From Dugong dugon (taxonomy: Eukaryota; Chordata; Mammalia; Sirenia; Dugongidae), in assembly GCA_030035585.1 (NCBI GenBank), contig CM057462.1:69474734-69538733 (forward strand): a stretch of 64,000 nt of DNA, written 5' to 3'. This document shows positions 1 to 11,931 of this stretch, piece by piece. The notes beneath the pieces were generated by a model. That model was not told the DNA's origin and made no database searches. It worked only from the letters and a program-made list of their open reading frames with translations. Each line of letters opens with the position of its first letter. Within the stretch, counting starts at the first letter, position 1. The position numbers were made by a program, and so were the translations under genes.

Positions 1-945
1 GTCCAAACTAAAGCTTCCCTGCAGAGTATGCAAAGATTGACAGCCTGCATGGGCTAGGCAGACTAAATGCCTGCTCTCAACCTAGACTTCAGCTAGAAGC
101 TGGAGGAATTGCCATTTGTGTTCTCTTGGTTTCTCTGCCATCGTTTTTTTCCCTCAGTATCAGGTTCCCTGACCTCCTCTGAGAAATAATCCATTCTGCT
201 TTTAAATTAGCTCCACTTCTTATCTCAGATTGTCCCTTCTCCCTCCCCCACTATTCAAGAAACTTCCCCCTGTGCCAGTACCCTATAGCTACACACCCCA
301 CTTCTCTCCTTATTTGCTCTGCCTTCCAACCCCATGGGTGAGTCTGCAGTTAATGGCCCGAGGTTGCGTTTTCTTTGGAAAAATCTCCTTCCCCAGATGA
401 CCAGAGACCCGCACTTCTTTGCACAGGTGAATGTTGCAGACCCACCTGATGAACTTTCCCTGGTTATAAATTCATCTGCTGCGGGCAAAGGGCTAAGTCT
501 CAGCCTGCTAACTGCTCTTGATAGTATCAGAGTATGTCTTTTCTCCTGCCCTGGGTCAGGAGCCACAGAGCTATGTCTCATCCTCTCCCTGACTTCTCCC
601 TGAAGGCGAGTGCCAGGCAGAATCTTTGGTAGAATGCCCAGACAGGGGCACCAGTCAGTTTGGAGTCTGCATATGCTGGGGAATCAAAAGCAACGATGTG
701 AGCCAGTTTGCTGCAAGGTAAGTACAGAAATCTAGAGTAAGGCTTTGGAAACATTTATGGCAGTTTGACAGAGTACGGTAAGTTTATGTCTGTTAAATCT
801 AATTTTAAAAAATGAGATTTGTATTTTGTATGTATGTTTTGTTCAATTTTTCTAGTGATTCATTTTAATTGTATTTTGTAAAACTATCACTCTGTGACAG
901 AATTGACATTTAAACTGCAAAACAAACTGGTCCTTCTCCACAAAT
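1..945. other. Unassigned non-coding sequence
   Basis: I see no exon, RNA gene or recognised repeat here. Short open frames on both strands, the longest about 108 codons, lack homology I recognise and overlap each other, so they look like chance. Confidence 0.5.
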
Positions 946-954
946 GGTTTGATA

Positions 955-1080
955 AGTGCTGAACTGTAGTGGTAAGATCATCGGCTTTGGGAGTAAATAG
1001 GACTGGGTTGGGCTTAACCTCTCTGAACCTTTCTTTCCTCATCTGTACCTTCTTACCTCACAGTTAAGGGAGATAGCAGA
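955..1080 (+). repeat. MIR SINE fragment (ancient)
   Basis: The stretch resembles the core of the ancient mammalian MIR SINE: a 'gactttgggagt..actgggtt' segment is followed by the typical 'cctctctgaacc..tttcctcatctgta' block. It is diverged and incomplete. The assignment rests on remembered consensus. Confidence 0.45.
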
Positions 1081-2809
1081 ATATCCAGAGTGTAATAAAT
1101 TTTCTAGAAGAGGTGAGGACAGAGGATTGTGGAGGCACAGAGGAGGCTCTTAAGCAGGGAGAGGTGATGAGAGATTGATGGGGGAGACTTCTGCTGCAGG
1201 TGATACCTGAGCTGTGCCTGGGAGGATGGGGCTTCAGAAGCAAGGTCAGACACATGGGTAGGGAGCAACATCCTCCCTCGAAGACCCAGTCCAGGTTCAG
1301 GTCCAGAGGAGGAACCCTAAAGGTGCTTAGAAGCACAGTCCCTGCTGAGAGCAGGCAGGCAGGCTGCATTCCTATGGTATTTGAGGATTGATCTTGTCAG
1401 ATTAGCAACTTTGCTTTTCTTGGTTCAGATACAAGAACCCCACGTGGGGAGCTCTGCTGCCTGTGAAGAGCAAAAGCTGGTGAAAGCACAGAACGTGATC
1501 CTGGCTTTTTTCCCAAACTGAGCAAGGCTCCAGGCCAGGAACAGCCCTGAGCTGGTTCCTTGCTGGGAGGAAGGGCCCAAGTCTCGGCTCCATCCACTTA
1601 AGGCCCAGGGTCTGAGGCAGAAACTCTGCAGAGAGAAAGATGCTGGCATTTTCAGGATGTTGTCCTGTTCTCTCCACTCTGTCTACACCCCAGAGGTTGT
1701 TGTGTGTCTGCTCCCCCTGACCCCAAATAAATAATCAGAGCTAGAGGCGGAAGCAGCCTGAAGCCTCACCTCTTCCAGGTAAAAGCAGGACACTAGTCCA
1801 TGCCTGTCTCCTGTCACAAGAGCTTTCTAGTCTCTGCCTCTATGCCATGCAGAGTCCAGGCCCAGGCCAATGAAGTAGCTAGAGGGAAGCCACAGCCTTG
1901 CAGAAAGCCTGAGGTCTGATTCATTAATTCAGAAAGATCTGGGCTGGAGGAAAATAAATTAGAAGTAATCCATGTATAGAACCCAGAAGGTGAATAAGAT
2001 AGTCTGGGGATGATGTGGAGAGGTTTGGGCAATGTGGCCTCTGCTCTTGGGAGGCCCTGATGAGAGAAACACAAACATGACTGGTGACAGCATCGTGAAA
2101 GCAGGTCTGTTGACAACCAGCCCTGGGTCATCTTTGTGCCTCTCTGTGTTGGGATAGACACAGCCTTCCCTCCCTGTGTACCGCCTGCTTAGTTTGGGGA
2201 AGTTTCCTACAGCGGGACAACTTGAGAACAGTTTGAGAACAGATGGCTGGTGAAAACAAGAGGAGACCTTTCACTCTGCTGCTTGGCCCCTCAAGTGTCT
2301 GGGTCAGAGGCCAGCTGCCAGCAAGCATACCTCCAAATGGAGCAGGACGCCTAAACAGGGCAAGGGATGTGCCTGGAGTCTAGATTTGGAAATGAACCCT
2401 GGGCCTGATTAGGGATGGTTCCACGCCTGCTGTCAGCACTGGCACTGCTCCCATGCATCCAAGAGTGACTGTCTCCACCTCATTCTCTATCTCCACCATC
2501 ATGCATACCCCAAGGTCCAGCAAGAGGGATTAAGGGCAGGACTTTGCTCAGCTTCATGTTTGCCTTTAGTCCATTTTTGACCCACTCGAACCCTCTGCCT
2601 CTACTCCTGTGCTTTTTTCTCTCCTGCCCAGAGGCTCTTGCGTGCATAGCTGCCCCTGATATCCAGGTCCCCTCCCCCACAACAGACTTGTCTCCACTCT
2701 TCACCCACCCTTAGGGAGGATGCAATGAGAATAACCACTGATTTGATTAGGCTTCATGAGCCCATGTGGTTCCCCTGATGGAAAGAATTCACCCTCAGAA
2801 GCAAAAGCC
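1081..2809. other. Unassigned non-coding sequence
   Basis: No gene or clear repeat was recognised. Overlapping open frames on both strands (up to about 115 codons) show no domain or motif I know and no splice-linked partner. This is ordinary mammalian single-copy-like sequence. Confidence 0.45.
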
Positions 2810-2840
2810 TTTTTTTTTTTTTTATAAAAAAAAAAAAAAA
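2810..2840. repeat. T-run/A-run palindrome
   Basis: Fourteen T residues run into ATA and then into an A run, giving a near-perfect 31-base A/T palindrome. It may be the fused poly(A) tails of two retroposons in opposite orientation, or simple-repeat expansion. No retroposon body is recognisable on either side. Confidence 0.7.
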
Positions 2841-3095
2841 GCTCGGTCAGCAGCTGCCTCTGATGTAGCCAGTTCTGCCTGTAGCTTTGTCTTCCTGGGG
2901 TAGAACGAAGAACAGTGTAAGAAGCCGCAGGGCAGAGCCCATCCAACCAGGCCCAGCACTCAAGGCTGTGAAGAAAGAGCACATATCCAGGAGATGTGGC
3001 CTCTGGACCCAGCCCTGTCTCTGGCCCGCTGCAACAAAATCTATGACCCTGAGTGCTGCCACTCAGATTTACTGAGAGGAAACAAAGGGTTTGGG

Positions 3096-3460
3096 TAGGG
3101 GTGGATTGCCAGTAGGTAAAGAAGCACGTTGCTTACCTTGCTTACCAGATCATCTGTAGTAAACGTCTTTGATGTGGTAAAAGCCATGTGAAGCTGTTTA
3201 CTACAGACTAGTAAGTAAGCACAAGTAAGCCAATGCTTGCCTTGCTTACTGGGTCATCCGCCTCTGTCAGAGGTTGTAAATTTGAAAAGAGGCTTTAATT
3301 CTGTAGGAAGGTGCTGTGCGGTTGGGGGACAGACAGATGCCAGCCATACCTAGAAGCAGAGTCTTTGTTGTGGTGAAAAAACGTGAAACCATTCACTACA
3401 GACCATCTGGTAAGCAAGGTAAGCATCATGCTTACCTTGCCTATTGGATAATCCACCCCT
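3096..3460. mobile_element. Non-autonomous hAT-type DNA transposon
   Basis: The element begins TAGGGGTGGATT and ends AATCCACCCCT, so the termini are inverted repeats. The similarity continues inward for about 70 bases: a left block TTGCTTACCTTGCTTACCAG reappears reverse-complemented near 3405-3430. It is flanked by a perfect 8-base direct repeat GGTTTGGG (3088-3095 and 3461-3468), the target duplication length of the hAT superfamily. It has no coding capacity, so it would have been moved in trans. A second copy of the right terminus lies inside it at about 3198-3253. The family name is not known to me. Confidence 0.8.
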
Positions 3461-4093
3461 GGTTTGGGAGCTGCAGTCTGGGAAGGAGAGCTGTCAGCAC
3501 AGGCACAGCTGTATATAGGACGCAGGTTCAGGAGGAAGGGGCGAGCCTGGGTCCATCCCCTCTGTGTTCCAGTACCCACTCAGGGACTCCACAGAGGAAT
3601 ACTTGCTAAAGGAAGAGAGGGAGGGCTGGCCATTCTCTGCCCCGCTTCCAGGTCTCCAGAGCCAACCCCTGTGAGCAGCAGGGCTCTTCCTTGTTCAGCC
3701 ATGAATCCCCTTTGGGGCAAAGTCTAATAGCTGGACACAGAGAACAGAGTAGAGACATGTTCTACAGCCATCATGTTCCCTCTAGCTGGAGGTTACTCAT
3801 TTCCTTTCCAGACCATCAGTGGGCCTAATTGCATTGTAGTTCCCTGAGTACATTTCAGACCTTTTCTGAGGGTTGGCCTAGATTTCAGGAAGTACAGAGC
3901 TCTGTAGCTGGGGCAGAAGTGGTCTGGCCATAGTTAGACTGTCATCTCATGCCTTTGGGGTGAGGCTAGTCAGGGGAAGTGGGGAGGGGACATCTTTGCC
4001 ACCTAATTTCACCATTGGATTAGTGATCCCTTGTGGTTGGGGCCTTGCCTGTGCCCATGCCAGGGTCACAGCATTGCACTCCTGCTATCTTAG

Positions 4094-4659
4094 TGTCTTG
4101 GTCATCTAGTGCTGCTGTAACAGAAATACCACAAGTGGATGGCTTTAACAGAGAGAAATTTGTTCTCTCACAGTCTAGTAGACTAGAAGTCCAAATTCAG
4201 GGCAGCAGTTCCAGGGGAAGGCTTTCTCTCTCTCTCAGCTCTGAGAAGGTCCTTGTCATCAATCTACCTTTGGTCTAGGAGCTTCTCTGTGCAGGAACCC
4301 TGGATCCAAAGGAAGTACTCTGCTCCCAGCTCTGCTTTCTTGGTGGTATGAGGTCCCCAGCTCTCTGCTCACTTACCTTTCCTTTTTTCTCTTATAAGAT
4401 AAAAGGTGATACAGGCCATACCCCAGGGAAACTCCCCTTTCACTGGATCAGGGATGTGACCTGAGTAAGGGTGTTATATCCCACCCTAATCCTCTTTAAC
4501 ATAATCTAATCTTGCCTCATTAACCACAGGCAGAGACTAGGATTTACAACACAGGAGAATTGCATCAATCACAAAATGGAGGACAAGCACACAATACTGG
4601 GAATCATAGCGTGACCAAGTTAACACGTATTTTGGGGGGACCTAATTCAGTCCATGGCA
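4094..4659 (+). mobile_element. Solo LTR, ERVL-MaLR type (fossil)
   Basis: A 566-base solo long terminal repeat begins TGTCTTGGTCATCTAGTGCTG and ends near CAGTCCATGGCA. It is flanked by the 5-base direct repeat CTTAG (4089-4093, 4660-4664). The plan resembles MLT1-type MaLR LTRs: an opening 'gctgctgtaacagaaatacc' block, 'tctcacagtctagtag', and a closing 'ttggggggacctaattcag'. Sister copies lie at about 16.7, 29.4, 39.9 and 46.2 kb. No internal region is present, so it is a recombined relic. Confidence 0.8.
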
Positions 4660-4694
4660 CTTAGCAAAGATGAATGCTACGGGAAGCTCCCCTT

Positions 4695-4905
4695 CCTTGG
4701 TCTGGACAAGTGAAAAGAGCTTGGGTTTGACAAGTTCCTTAGTCATTTTGAGCTTCAGCATCCTCATCTGGAAGATGGGAATAAAGATCCCTGCTTCCTG
4801 GAAAGTTATGAGGATTATGTGAGATCATGTGCACGAGGCCCTGGCTGGGTGCCTGGCCTGCAGAAGCCCTTTGTCAGTCATGCTAATTGTTGTTGCTGTT
4901 CTGTC
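4695..4905 (+). repeat. MIR SINE
   Basis: Typical MIR order is visible: 'gagcttgggtttgacaag', then 'tcatctggaagatgggaataa', then 'gttatgaggattatgtgagatcatg'. The copy is old, diverged and non-coding. Confidence 0.7.
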
Positions 4906-5229
4906 CTCACGCCCTGACTGCCTCAACTCTCATAGAGACCTTCCTGTAATGTTTCGTGTCTGGGAGCTGTCAGGACTTGTGTAGGCCATGCACACAAACC
5001 CAGGTGATTGGCATTTGTTGATACAGGAGTGCCTCCACATATCAGGAAGTGTGGCTTTTGGCAACTCTAGCCACACAGGATGCAACTGATAACTTGTAAT
5101 TTATTAAAAAGACTTCTGACCACCTGGCAGAGCTGTGAGAGCACCAGGGACATGATGCCTTCTGGTGCCATAACCCACAGGTGGCATTTCCCTATAAAAT
5201 CATAGTCTTTACATCTTTATACTGTGCAC

Positions 5230-5640
5230 CAACCTCCCCAAACCGGGAATGATCTCCCCCAAATTCTCTGCCTTTAGAACCACTGTTTTTACTTCAAGAA
5301 GCGGCTCAAATGTCACTTGGCATGAAGCATCGTAATCTCTGCTGAAAGAACTGCTGGTGACAGGCTTCTCCCCCAGAAGGGACCATGAACAAGGCAAGCA
5401 CACAGCTTAGTGGACTGTCCACACACAGGTGCTGCCCTTCGGTCTGAAGTGTCCCTCCTCATATTCTCTGCCTTCAGAACTCCAACTCAGATGCTTCCTC
5501 CACTGGGAAGCTTTTCCCTGGGTCGCCAGGCGGGGTCAGGCTTTGGACTCCCACAGCTCTTCATGCATCTATCTCTAACACTCACACACTGTGCTGTAGT
5601 TTCCCCCACCCCTGTGGTCCTTGTCTGATTCCACCTTTAA
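5230..5640 (+). repeat. LINE-2 3' fragments
   Basis: Two tandem-like blocks resemble the 3' end of L2 in sense orientation. They carry a 'cttcaagaagcggctcaaatgtca' type motif and its second version 'aactcagatgcttcctcc', followed by 'tgtgctgtagttt'. They are much diverged, and the boundaries are approximate. Confidence 0.5.
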
Positions 5641-6889
5641 TTTATCCTGTGTCACCACTTACTGACTGAATGAATTGGGGACAGCTTAGCTCCCCTTTAT
5701 CTGTCCTATCACCACAATTGTCACTGCTGGTTTTGACTTAGGATGGGAAATGTAAGGAGTAGGGGGAGAGGAATCCTGCTGTGACCTACTGTGCACTCTG
5801 CTACGTGCAGGCCTACTGTGCTGCTGAACCTGGCACTTCGGAGTTCCATCCCAGCAGTATCAACAGTGGGAAGAGTCATTCTAAGAATGTGTTAAATTCT
5901 AGATAATTCTTCTCTCTAAACTTTGAGTCTGATGATCTGTCTCAGTTATTTCAGTTAGCTCAAATAACTAGGAATTGCATGTCTGTTCTTTCATTTAATG
6001 CATTTTTATTTATTGAGTACCTTCTCTGTGCTGGGCACTGTGCTGGACACTGGGGAAATGGTTTTAAAAAATACAGTCACGATCCAGCTCACTGTCAGGG
6101 GAAGCAAGTTGAAGTTGTCCCTCAGAGTTGTAATGACACTGAGGCTAGGTTGAAAAGCGGGAGACTGGGATGAGAGCTCCCCCATCACTGCATCCCCAGC
6201 ACCTCACCTGGTGCCACCAATGAGGGCATGGGGCTATGGGAGTCTGCAGCCTGCAGCTCTGGCCAGAGGATTTGAGGGAGCAGCCTGCCCCAGTCTGGAG
6301 GCTGTCACACAGTATCTCTGCGGGCTGTGGCAGGACTGAGAGGATGACAGCTTTGGAGCCTCAGAAATACTGGCTCGTGAATGGCTTTGCATGGACCAGA
6401 GTTGCAAACAGAATGACTTCTGAAAAGACTCTTCTGAGCAAGTCTTCTTGGCATGCTCACCCAAGTCAAGCCCAAACAAAAGGCTGTTGATGGCATTTCT
6501 TCTGCATAAGTCACGAAAATCTTCAGACTGACGCTGAGCAATTTCTGCTTCTGCAATTCATAGACCATAAAGAATGAAGAATGGCTTGGGGAAAGCATGG
6601 CTCCGTCACTAAGCTGGGGTCCATCCCCTAGGACTGGGCATTTCTGCACAGCATGTGGTATTAATCCCAGGAGCCCCCTGCAGAGGCTCCAGTCTGGCCG
6701 AGAATGCCTTCAGGTGGGAGAAAGCCTCCTCCACATCTGTGGGGCCTGGGACCAGGTCTCCAGCCAGGTCGGCACCTAGCGGATCCCCATCTGGACCCTG
6801 CCTGTAGTGGCCACTTGCCCACTGCTGAGCCCAGGAACCCCAAGCAGGTTTTGCCCCTTTCCCAGCCCCAAAGCACCCACTCTCTGCCA
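5641..6889. other. Unassigned sequence with a small antisense L2 piece
   Basis: Apart from about 5990-6110, where 'tttattgagtacctt..gtgctgggcactgtgctgg' marks the antisense L2 3' region, nothing is recognised. Open frames of up to 142 codons (6609-7037, minus) have no known motif. Confidence 0.4.
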
Positions 6890-7640
6890 AGCCTTGTGCA
6901 GAGCTCTGGGGTACAGTGACAAATGAGGAGCAGTTGCTGCCTCCAAGGAGCTTACAGTGAGTGGGAGAGAAACAGAATAGTGTGGTTGCCTGTGTGTGGT
7001 GATTGCAGGGATAGAGCAAGCACAAGGAGCTGTGCAAGCACAGATGAGTGACACCTCATTAACCTGTGGGGTCAGGAAAGGCCCTCTTCAGCAGGGGACA
7101 GTTGTGCTAAATGTTTAAGGACCATTAGAAACTGGCCAAGCAAAGAATTTTTATAAGGCACTCATGAGGGAGGAGACACACTTGCCAGTAATCTGACCTG
7201 TCTGGAGTGCAAGTCCTGGAGAGTAGGAAGCCTTGAATGCCAGGCTGAGGAGTTACACCTTATTATGAGATCAGCAAAGGTTTCAAGGCAGGGAGGGAAG
7301 GACAGCATTGGGTTTATGCTTTAGGAAGGTCATTGCCTGAAATGGGGAGTAAGGATTAGAGGAGGTGAGACTGAGAAGCAAGATCCTGGGAGGCAGTGAG
7401 ATGTCAGAGGAGGAGAAGTGACAACACTAGGTGGCTGGTGTAGAGGTGACTGAGAGAGGAGTAAAACTTGATCCACACTTTCTGTTTTGGGCAGCTGGCG
7501 AGATGGCAGTACCATTCCTTTGCATAGAGAAAACACAGAGGGAAGAGCAAGTTTTAGGGCCAGCAGCTGAGTTCATTTGGGGAAATGCTGAGCTTCGAGT
7601 GCCTGTGGAGCCTCCAGGTGGAGATACGGAGCAACACTGT
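6890..7640 (-). repeat. LINE-2 fragment, antisense
   Basis: Read on the + strand this has the purine-rich texture and signature blocks of reverse-complement L2, such as 'gagcagttgctgcctccaaggagcttacagtga' and the later 'ggtcattgcctgaaatgggg'. It is heavily decayed and carries no usable reading frame. Confidence 0.6.
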
Positions 7641-8185
7641 CCTTTTAGATTTTTTCGAATTTGTATTATAAACATCAACGCTATGAGCAATGTCCTTATA
7701 AATAGGTTTTCATACATTTCCTTGAAAATTTCCTTATATTTCCCACATACGGAAGGAAATTTTTTCTTAATGTTGTCCTGATCTGTTGCCTTTGTCTCTT
7801 TTTTTTTTAATCACCAAACTTCTCAACTTGAAACTGTTTACTATACTTCCTTTCCACCCAGTCTCCCATTATCTATTTTACAAGCATTTCCATATGTGAG
7901 GCACCATGCTGGGTACTAAGGATGCAGAGTACTACATAATCCCAGCCCTCCAGAAGTTCAGTCTAAGGGTGCATCAGACACAAAAACAAAATGGCAGTGC
8001 AGAGTGTTGATACTATGGTAGATAGATGAAAGTGTAGGATGCGCAGGAAGGAGCCACCTAATTAAATTGAGGAGGTCAGAGAAAGCTTTCTTTTGTAAGG
8101 TGATTTCTAGGCTCACTCCTCTTCTACCGTTTACCGTACCTCTTGACCTTTGTTCTAATAAGTTGCTTCTAGCATTTAAAAACCA

Positions 8186-8243
8186 GAGAAGACTCTCATT
8201 AGTTCATTGGTGAGTTCAATGAGAAGACTCTCATTAGTTCATT
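8186..8243. repeat. 35-base tandem duplication
   Basis: The 20-plus base word starting GAGAAGACTCTCATTAG recurs exactly 35 bases later, giving one full and one partial unit. This is a local duplication of no evident function. Confidence 0.8.
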
Positions 8244-9297
8244 TTCACCATCATTCAGTTGAAAACTTTTCTTTCTTTTTGTGTTTTTTATTGGCAGAGG
8301 CTGGGGGCTACAAGTGTCAGTAGGTAGGATAGATCATGTCAGTAGCTCCTCAACATATGTGGTCTGTGAACCTAAAATGCTTACAGGCCCCTCAAGCCCA
8401 TACGTAACCAGAGCCAATGAGCTGTATCTTTTTCTGGTCTCCTGATCGCCTCTGGAATTACTGTCTGCCCCTCATCCCCATATTTTCTTGACACTGCCTG
8501 TTCCTAAAGACATCCAGGTAAGGACATGTCATGGCCCCCTTCAGCAGCCTGGGCAGAGTGTCTTGGAAGGTTTCTTTTCCTCCTCCACGATAAGTCTGCA
8601 GCACTGGGAGGGTATGGACCAGAGAACACCTGGAAAAAGCCATCTTTCTGGGGGGAAGTGGTCAGAGAAGGATTTGTGAAGGTGCTGATATTTTATCCAA
8701 GTTTTAAAAATTGGGTATGAATTAGGCAGTTGAAAAAGGATAGGGAAGGTGTTCTAGGCAAGGGGGATGCATAAGCCAAGGACATGGAGCACACAGGGAC
8801 CTTCAGAGAACTGCAAGAGGTCTGGCATGTTTGGGGCATAGTGTGTCCAAGGTTGGAGAAGCCATCCAGGGCCAGATCTTGGGAGACCTCATGTGTCACT
8901 CTAAAAGGATTTTAGACTCTTTTCTGGAGGACATGGGGGAATTATTGACAGATCGTAGACAAGAAAATGGTATGATCAGGTTTGCTATTTTAGAAAGATA
9001 GCTCTGATCCAATATGGAAGGTGAATGGGAAGAGGAAAATTGGAAGCATATAGACTGGTTAGGAGACTGTTGCAGTGAGGGAAGAACACTTAGGGAATAG
9101 AATCAAAGTGTTACTCTGCCCCTCCCATAACGTCTTGTGCAGCCTTCTTTCCTAGGACCTACCCGACCACTGCCACATGTCCTCATGGCATTTTTATCTG
9201 TCTCCCCCTCTATGACAAGAACTGCATATTATTCCTCTTTGTGGCCAATCCTAGCACCTAACAGTAACTTGCACTGATTAGATACTCAGTAAGTGCT

Positions 9298-9515
9298 CAG
9301 GAATCCGTGGGTGGTTCAAACAGTTAAGCGCTTGAGTACTAGCTGAAAGGTTGGTGGTTTGAACCCACTGAAAGGTTCCTTGGAAAACAGCCCTGCCGAT
9401 CTGCTTCTGAAAGGTCACAGCCTTGAAAACCCTGTGGAGCATTTCTACTCTGCACACATGGGGGTCTTCGTAAATAGGAATCAACTCGACAGCAACTAAC
9501 AATAATACCAACAAG
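9298..9515 (+). mobile_element. AfroSINE
   Basis: A tRNA-derived head (GTGGTTCAAACAGTTAAGCGC, GGTTTGAACCCACTGAA) is followed by the AfroSINE body and the RTE-like tail AATCAACTCGACAGCAACTA. AAGTGCT direct repeats flank it (9291-9297, 9516-9522). It belongs to an older subfamily with the extra internal segment 'ctgccgatctgcttctgaaaggtcacagcc'. Confidence 0.85.
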
Positions 9516-10309
9516 AAGTGCTTACGCGCCTGCTGAACTGACTTGATGATTACTAAGTGAGTATGGAAAGCTAAGGAGAGGGAAGAATCTGGAATGACTG
9601 CCAGGTTTCTGGCTTCAAAGATGGGGAAAATGGTGATGCCAGTCATTGAGATAGGGTACCAAAGAAGAAGGGTAGTTGTTTCTGGTTTTAGATTTCTGGT
9701 TTTTGGCAGGAGGAAGGGAAAGGGCAGAGATTGTGAATTTGGTTGTAGACATAATGAGTATGAGATGCCTTTAAGCACTTACAGGGAGACGTAGAGCAGT
9801 CATTTGCACATGTGGGTCTGGAGTTAGGGCAAGAGGTCAGAGCTAGAGATGATGAAATGGGAGTTACTTGTATATACATGAAGCTGTGGCAGTGGATGAG
9901 GTAGTACAGAGCAAGTGTGTAGATTGGGTCCAAAACTGGCAGTTTACAAATTAAATCTACCTTCAGACATCCTTTGTGTGGCTGGCACAAAGTTTTAAAA
10001 TAATGTGAATATCTTTAGGTAGTATGTACACTGTAACTGCTATAACCCTGTCACTTCGTGTCTTACATCTGGCCCAGTTCCCATATTCACAGTACCTTCT
10101 TGACTCTTGTAGACAATTGAGCCTGTAATTTTTGGAGGAAGAAGAAGAAAACAGGACAGAACTTTGGGGAATACCAACACATGAATGAATAGGAGGAAAA
10201 AATAATGAAGTAGAATGAGAAAGAGTAGCCAGAGAGATTGGAGGAAATCATGAGAGAACAGTATTTTGTTTCCTCCAAAATTATAAGTGAGGTAATGTGT
10301 AGTAAAATA

Positions 10310-10675
10310 TAAGATGTGTATTTCATTTGACCCAACAATTCCATTTCTAAATGTTTAACATAAGGAAATAATCGTATCTGTTCACGCAAGTTATTGAATA
10401 AGATACTTGTTGCAGCATGTTTGTAATAGCAAAAAAAAAAAAGAAGGGAACAACCTAAATATCTCTTAGTTGAGAATGATTAAATATAGTACATCCCTAT
10501 GATGAAATAGTATATAATTGTGAAAAATAATGATGTGGAACTATATTTATTGACATGACCTCACAATTTATTGTTAAATTTTTTAAAGGCAAGTTATGGA
10601 ACAGTACATACAGGATAATTGCATTTATGTTAAATGTCTATGGATGGAAAAGTCTGGAAGCTTTCACACATAAAT
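10310..10675 (+). repeat. Old L1 3' fragment (L1M/L1ME-like)
   Basis: The order 'acccaacaattccatttctaa', 'gcagcatgtttgtaatagcaaaaa', 'caacctaaatatctcttag', 'gattaaatatagtacatccctatgatgaaatagtat' is that of the ORF2 3' end of mammalian L1. It is strongly diverged. Confidence 0.65.
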
Positions 10676-11751
10676 CATAAGAACCTCCCAGTAGCTAAAT
10701 CTAGTAGACCATTCTCTGACCTCTGTGTCTTTGACTTCTCATGGCTTTTGACATTATTAACCTTTCTTGGCTTCCTGCTCCTTGTCTTCTTTCCCTGACC
10801 TTTGCCCCATAGGCTGGCAATCAGGACTGCAAAATGGTAGACTCAGTCCTGGGAGAACCCTTCAAAGCTGGCAGCTTGTTTACATCCCAGGCACACTCAG
10901 AGCAGGGCACTTACTGGGAAATTCTTCCTGGAAGGGTGCAGTTAGAGACAACATTTCCCTGGCCCTTAGCCCCTTCAAGTCTACACAACTGTTCTGGAAT
11001 AAGCCCCTTCCCAGGGTCTCTGAACATAAGTTTCTTCTCCTTACCCACCTCCCCCACCCTGTATCAAAATTGCCTGTCTATCCCCTCTCTCCCACGCCTT
11101 CTGTTCAATCAAGGAGTTATTTTTAACAGTATTGTGTATACCATGCTTAAATCCTGGCAAAATACCAGAGCTTTGGAATAGACACCCACGATAGAAATAG
11201 TCTCCCACAACCTCCCCCTTTTCCAAAGCTTTTCCTTTTAAAGAGAGAGAACAAGTTATCCAAACTGTAGACAGCTCTACCAAGAAAGTCCCCAGACACT
11301 ACCACTGAGTGACTGAACTCACAGCCTCAGCCATTGAGGTTGGACTGGTGGCTGGACCTGCTGCTGCCTGAGGCTTATCTTCAGTCCAGGTGGAGGATGG
11401 TCCTGCCACTCCTCTAGTCTTGGTGAGTCTAGAACCCCTGTGTCTCAGAATCCTGGAGATTACGTAGTCCATCCCCCATTCCCACTAACCAGAGGCTCTT
11501 GACCTCTAGAAGCAGCCCATCCATTTCAAGTTACTCAAAAATTAGTTTTAAGTAAGAAAAGCCAAAATCTGTCTTCCTGTAACTTCTACCTGTGATTCCG
11601 GTTCTTCCTGCTAGAGCCACACAGAACAAGTCTAATCCCTCTTCTCTGTCAGCTGTGCAGACATTTGAAGCTGGTGATCATATGCCCTCAAGTCTTCTCT
11701 AGCCAGACAGCTCTCCTCTCATGCGGTATCGTATGGGGCCCCTCCTATCAT
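10676..11751. other. Unassigned non-coding sequence
   Basis: No gene is recognised. A short piece at about 10695-10790 ('gacttctcatggcttttgacattattaacc') may be a remnant of the L2 reverse transcriptase in sense orientation. Open frames of about 115-119 codons at 10767-11181 overlap each other and show no family features. Confidence 0.35.
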
Positions 11752-11923
11752 AAAACAAACAAAAACCAAATCCTTACTGTCAAGTCAATTCTGACTCATA
11801 GCGATCCTATAGGACAGAGTAGAAATGCCCCATCGGGTTCCCAAGGAGCAGCTAGTGGATTCAAACTGTGGACCTTTTGGTTAGCAGCCAAACGCTTAAC
11901 CACTGTGTGACTAGGGCTCTCTC
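11752..11923 (-). mobile_element. AfroSINE
   Basis: The complete antisense copy runs from the 3' tail (TCAAGTCAATTCTGACTCAT) to the tRNA-like head (TTAACCACTGTGTGACTAGGGCT). Direct repeats CCTATCAT lie at 11744-11751 and 11924-11931. Confidence 0.88.
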
Positions 11924-11931
11924 CCTATCAT

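Larger units (their letters stand above)
7870..10270 (-). repeat. LINE-2, antisense, split by an AfroSINE
   Basis: Reverse-complement L2 blocks appear in order: the 3' end at about 7880-8000, 'tgtgtcactctaaaaggattttagactcttttctgg' near 8895, and the reverse-transcriptase-derived part with 'agttagggcaagaggtcagagctagagatgatg' near 9820. An AfroSINE sits at 9298-9515. A short L2 3' end in the opposite orientation lies at about 9105-9290. The original protein is unrecoverable. Confidence 0.6.

Noticed and set aside
9300-9370. tRNA gene suggested by tRNA-like head sequences
   Set aside because: These are the tRNA-derived 5' ends of AfroSINEs; they lack an intact cloverleaf and sit in complete SINEs.
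9278-9778. 166-codon minus-strand open frame
   Set aside because: It runs through an AfroSINE and antisense L2, so it is a composite of repeats.
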